NCBI GenBank assembly: GCA_023388955.1
Contig: JAEWFH010000201.1
Coordinates: 1-8,556, forward strand
DNA length: 8,556 bases
From: Pseudomonadota bacterium
GTDB lineage: Bacteria > Pseudomonadota > Gammaproteobacteria > Xanthomonadales > Xanthomonadaceae
Direction: 5' to 3'
Shown: in pieces, positions 7,012-8,556 of the stretch
How the letters are laid out: each line of letters opens with the position of its first letter
Position numbering within the stretch: position 1 is the stretch's first letter
Notes under the pieces: model-generated
What the model was told of the DNA's origin: nothing
Database searches by the model: none
What the model saw: only the letters and a program-made list of their open reading frames with translations
Program-made: the position numbers and the translations under genes

Positions 7012-7436
7012 CACGGCGCGCCCCCGTCGGGCGGCAGCGGGCGCAGGCTGTGGACGGTCAGCTGTTCCCCCGGCGTGCCCTCGCCCCAGGCCAGCTGGAG
7101 CTCGACCTCCTGCAACTGCATCGCATCCGCCCCAGCGGCGACCGCCTGCGGCGGCAGCGACGGGTCCTCCCACGGTCGGACCCGCAGCGACCAGCGGTAG
7201 CGGCCGTCCTCCAGTTCCCCGTTCCAGTGGCCCGGGCGGAGCGGCTCCTCCACGCCGAGATCGGCCAGCAGCGCGCGCGCGTGCAGGGCCGCGCGACCGG
7301 CCTCGTCGGACCAGCGCAGCTGCCGCGTCGCCCCCGACAGCGCCCCCAGCAGCAAGGTCAGCGCCAGCGCCAGCAACGCGAACGCGACGATCACCTCGAT
7401 CAGGCTGTACCCGCCCTCGGCGCGTGCCCGGTTCAT
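7011..7436 (-). CDS. gspI: T2SS minor pseudopilin GspI
   Basis: A 141-residue minor pseudopilin thought to nucleate the tip complex with GspJ and GspK. The leader is MNRARAEGG, followed by YSLIEVIVAFALLALALTLLLG; Gly at -1 and Glu at +5 are in place. The rest is a small beta domain (RYRWSLRVRPWE, 79-90; LQEVELQLAWGEG, 108-120), as expected for this family. Start ATG 7436 overlaps the gspH stop in an ATGA (4 bp) and has GGGCGGA about 8 bases upstream. The upstream extension to 7496 is rejected because it would lie ahead of the basic leader. Confidence 0.94.
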   Translation of the reverse strand: MNRARAEGGYSLIEVIVAFALLALALTLLLGALSGATRQLRWSDEAGRAALHARALLADLGVEEPLRPGHWNGELEDGRYRWSLRVRPWEDPSLPPQAVAAGADAMQLQEVELQLAWGEGTPGEQLTVHSLRPLPPDGGAP

Positions 7437-7906
7437 GCGTCGTCCGCCCGCGACAGCCGCACCTCGCCGGTAAGCCAGGCCACGTCCACGTCCCAACCCG
7501 CACCGGCGCGCAGCAGGCGGATGCGGCCCCCGGTGGCGGCGCCGTCCGGGAAAAACAGTACGGTGCCCGCGCCTTCCGCGGCCTGCACTTCGCGTGCGCC
7601 CAGGAAGCGGATCTCCAGCTCCGCGGGCAGCTCGCCGTTGCGGCCGTCGGGGCCGGACCAGGTCCGCGCCACCGGGTCGATGTGGAAGGCCTGCTCCTGG
7701 CCGGTGGCAATCGCGCGGATGCGCGCATGGCGCAACTGGGCGGCCACTTCCTTTGCCGCCTGCCGCAGCTGCACGCCGTCCAGGCCACTGGTGAAGGCGG
7801 CGGCCGCCATCATCCCCGTGGCGGCGATGAGCACCACGACCAGCAGCATCTCCAGCAGGGAGACGCCGCGCTGGCGGGTGCGCTTACTCGTGGACGATGT
7901 CGGCAT
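7433..7906 (-). CDS. gspH: T2SS minor pseudopilin GspH
   Basis: A 157-residue minor pseudopilin that links the tip complex to the GspG shaft. The leader MPTSSTSKRTRQRG is cut before VSLLEMLLVVVLIAATG; Val instead of Phe is at +1, and Glu is at +5. LRQAAKEVAAQLRHARIRAI (47-66) continues the N-terminal helix. TVLFFPDGAATGGRIRL (115-131) is the GspH core motif, and the C-terminus ends in VAWLTGEVRLSR. ATG 7906 is the only fitting start codon before the leader; it puts the first 23 bp inside the end of gspG. No clear ribosome binding site is seen, so initiation is probably coupled to gspG. The alternative long frame from 8056 lies fully inside gspG. Confidence 0.93.
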   Translation of the reverse strand: MPTSSTSKRTRQRGVSLLEMLLVVVLIAATGMMAAAAFTSGLDGVQLRQAAKEVAAQLRHARIRAIATGQEQAFHIDPVARTWSGPDGRNGELPAELEIRFLGAREVQAAEGAGTVLFFPDGAATGGRIRLLRAGAGWDVDVAWLTGEVRLSRADDA

Positions 7907-8318
7907 CCGCGCTGCTGCCGCCCGGCTTGCCGTCACGGCCCAGCACCACCAGCTCGAACGGCGCGCTCTCGCCCGGGGCCTTGTACAGCACCGGGTTGCC
8001 CCACGGATCGTTGAGTTCCGGCGCCTTGGCATACGGCCCCAGCCAGCCGCTCGCACCGGCCGGCTCGGTGACCAGCTCGTCGAGGGCCTGCGGCAGCCGC
8101 CCGGTGTCCATCTGGAAGGCCTCGACCTTCTGCGCCAGGGTCATCACCTGCGACTTGGCCAGGTTGACCTTGGCCCGGTCGGCGCCGCCGAGCACGCGCG
8201 AACCGACGAAGGTCAGCACCGCGCCGATCAGCACGATCACGATGATGATCTCGATCAGGCTCATGCCGGACTGGCCGGTGGCGAGGCGGGAACGGGTCGG
8301 CAGGCGGTTGCGGGTCAT
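7884..8318 (-). CDS. gspG: T2SS major pseudopilin GspG
   Basis: The main shaft subunit of the pseudopilus and the only gene of the G-N block with its own upstream gap. The protein is 144 residues. An 18-residue basic leader ends in Gly18, followed by MSLIEIIIVIVLIGAVLTFVG; Met is at +1 and Glu at +5. The helix runs on through NLAKSQVMTLAQKVEAFQMD (52-71). TGRLPQALDELV, GWLGPYAK, LNDPWGNP and LVVLGRDGKPGGSSADADI (123-141) are highly conserved in GspG; the last contains the calcium-binding loop that stabilises the subunit. Start ATG 8318 has AGGA 8 bases upstream. The gene overlaps gspH by 23 bp. The sequence closely follows the plan of Xanthomonas XpsG. Confidence 0.97.
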   Translation of the reverse strand: MTRNRLPTRSRLATGQSGMSLIEIIIVIVLIGAVLTFVGSRVLGGADRAKVNLAKSQVMTLAQKVEAFQMDTGRLPQALDELVTEPAGASGWLGPYAKAPELNDPWGNPVLYKAPGESAPFELVVLGRDGKPGGSSADADIVHE

Positions 8319-8326
8319 CGGGAAAA

Positions 8327-8330
8327 TCCT
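8327..8330 (-). promoter_or_regulatory. Ribosome binding site of gspG
   Basis: AGGA (within CAGGA) on the minus strand, 8 bases before ATG 8318, supporting this start for the major pseudopilin. Confidence 0.55.
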
Positions 8331-8364
8331 GTGGAGCAGGGAACGGGGGAGTGTGCCGGCTTTG

Positions 8365-8387
8365 GCCGCGGGGGTCAGCCCCGGGGC
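8365..8387. repeat. GC-rich inverted repeat between gspF and gspG
   Basis: Two 9-base arms, GCCGCGGGG and CCCCGGGGC, pair around a 5-base loop with one mismatch. It lies in the 97-bp gap between the gspF stop and the gspG start. There is no T-run on the minus-strand side, so it is not a standard intrinsic terminator. It could be an RNA stem protecting the gspG message or a partial terminator, or it may be chance in such GC-rich DNA. No clear -35/-10 promoter was seen in the same gap. Confidence 0.4.
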
Positions 8388-8415
8388 ATGAACCGGTCAC
8401 CGTGGCGGCCACCAG

Positions 8416-8556
8416 TCAGCCGATCGCACCGGTGAGGTCGTACAGCGGGGTGAGCACGGCCATGACCACCACGCCGACCACACCGGCGAGCACCACGGTC
8501 ACCACCGGCACCAGCGCGGCGAGCATCCGGTCCAGGGCCAATGCGGTCTGGTGTTC
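8416..8556 (-). CDS. gspF: T2SS inner-membrane platform protein GspF (C-terminal end, partial)
   Basis: The last 46 residues of a protein entering from the right edge. LDRMLAALVPVVTVVLAG followed by a run of Val/Ala/Met to VLTPLYDLTGAIG is the final membrane helix and end of the GspF/PilC family, polytopic proteins that bind GspE and GspL and drive pseudopilus assembly. The assignment rests on this short end together with its position directly before gspG. It is followed by a 97-bp gap. Confidence 0.88.
   Translation of the reverse strand, partial: EHQTALALDRMLAALVPVVTVVLAGVVGVVVMAVLTPLYDLTGAIG

Noticed and set aside
7012..7788. Upstream extension of the gspJ frame through gspI and gspH
   Set aside because: The translation lacks domains and would bury the GspJ prepilin leader in mid-protein; the start at 7011 gives a canonical leader.
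8365..8387. Intrinsic terminator between gspF and gspG
   Set aside because: The stem has no T-run after it on the minus strand, and the genes form one conserved cluster, so termination here is unlikely; kept only as an inverted repeat.

Overview
This window is a stretch of a type II secretion system (T2SS, general secretory pathway) operon, read entirely on the minus strand from the right edge to the left. The gene order is gspF (3' end only), gspG, gspH, gspI, gspJ, gspK, gspL, gspM, gspN and gspD, followed by the start of a glycosyltransferase-like gene that runs off the left edge. Very high G+C, the F-G-H-I-J-K-L-M-N-D order, a small GspC-like protein in the N position and a lipoprotein secretin are all the pattern of the Xps system of the Xanthomonadaceae/Lysobacteraceae (Xanthomonas, Stenotrophomonas, Lysobacter, Luteimonas and relatives). 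The genus cannot be fixed from this sequence.

Right part (8556 to about 5400): the C-terminus of the inner-membrane platform protein GspF, a 97-bp gap holding a GC-rich inverted repeat, then the major pseudopilin GspG and the four minor pseudopilins GspH, I, J and K. All five pseudopilins have a short basic leader, a Gly at the cleavage site and a hydrophobic helix; Glu at mature position 5 is present in G, H, I and J and absent in K, as is usual for that tip subunit. Middle (5429 to 3016): the inner-membrane assembly platform and periplasmic connector, GspL, GspM and the XpsN-type GspN, each with one membrane helix. Left (2972 to 1): the outer-membrane secretin GspD, 759 residues with lipobox, N0-N3 and secretin domains, and 21 bp later a GT2-like glycosyltransferase start.

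From gspG to gspN every junction overlaps (23, 4, 1, 4, 4, 20 and 11 bp), so these genes are probably co-transcribed and translationally coupled. The only untranslated gaps are gspF-gspG (97 bp), gspN-gspD (43 bp) and gspD-glycosyltransferase (21 bp). Together the products would form the pseudopilus (G-K), platform (F, L, M), connector (N) and outer-membrane channel (D) that export folded proteins from periplasm to medium. The ATPase GspE is expected just beyond the right edge; the prepilin peptidase is not in the window.

No RNA gene, mobile element, CRISPR array or convincing promoter or terminator was seen. I do not see a new system here. The points worth a second look are the glycosyltransferase with a degenerate acidic motif, the long lipid-to-N0 linker and Gly/Ser insertion in the secretin, the polyalanine tract of GspN, and the hairpin before gspG.
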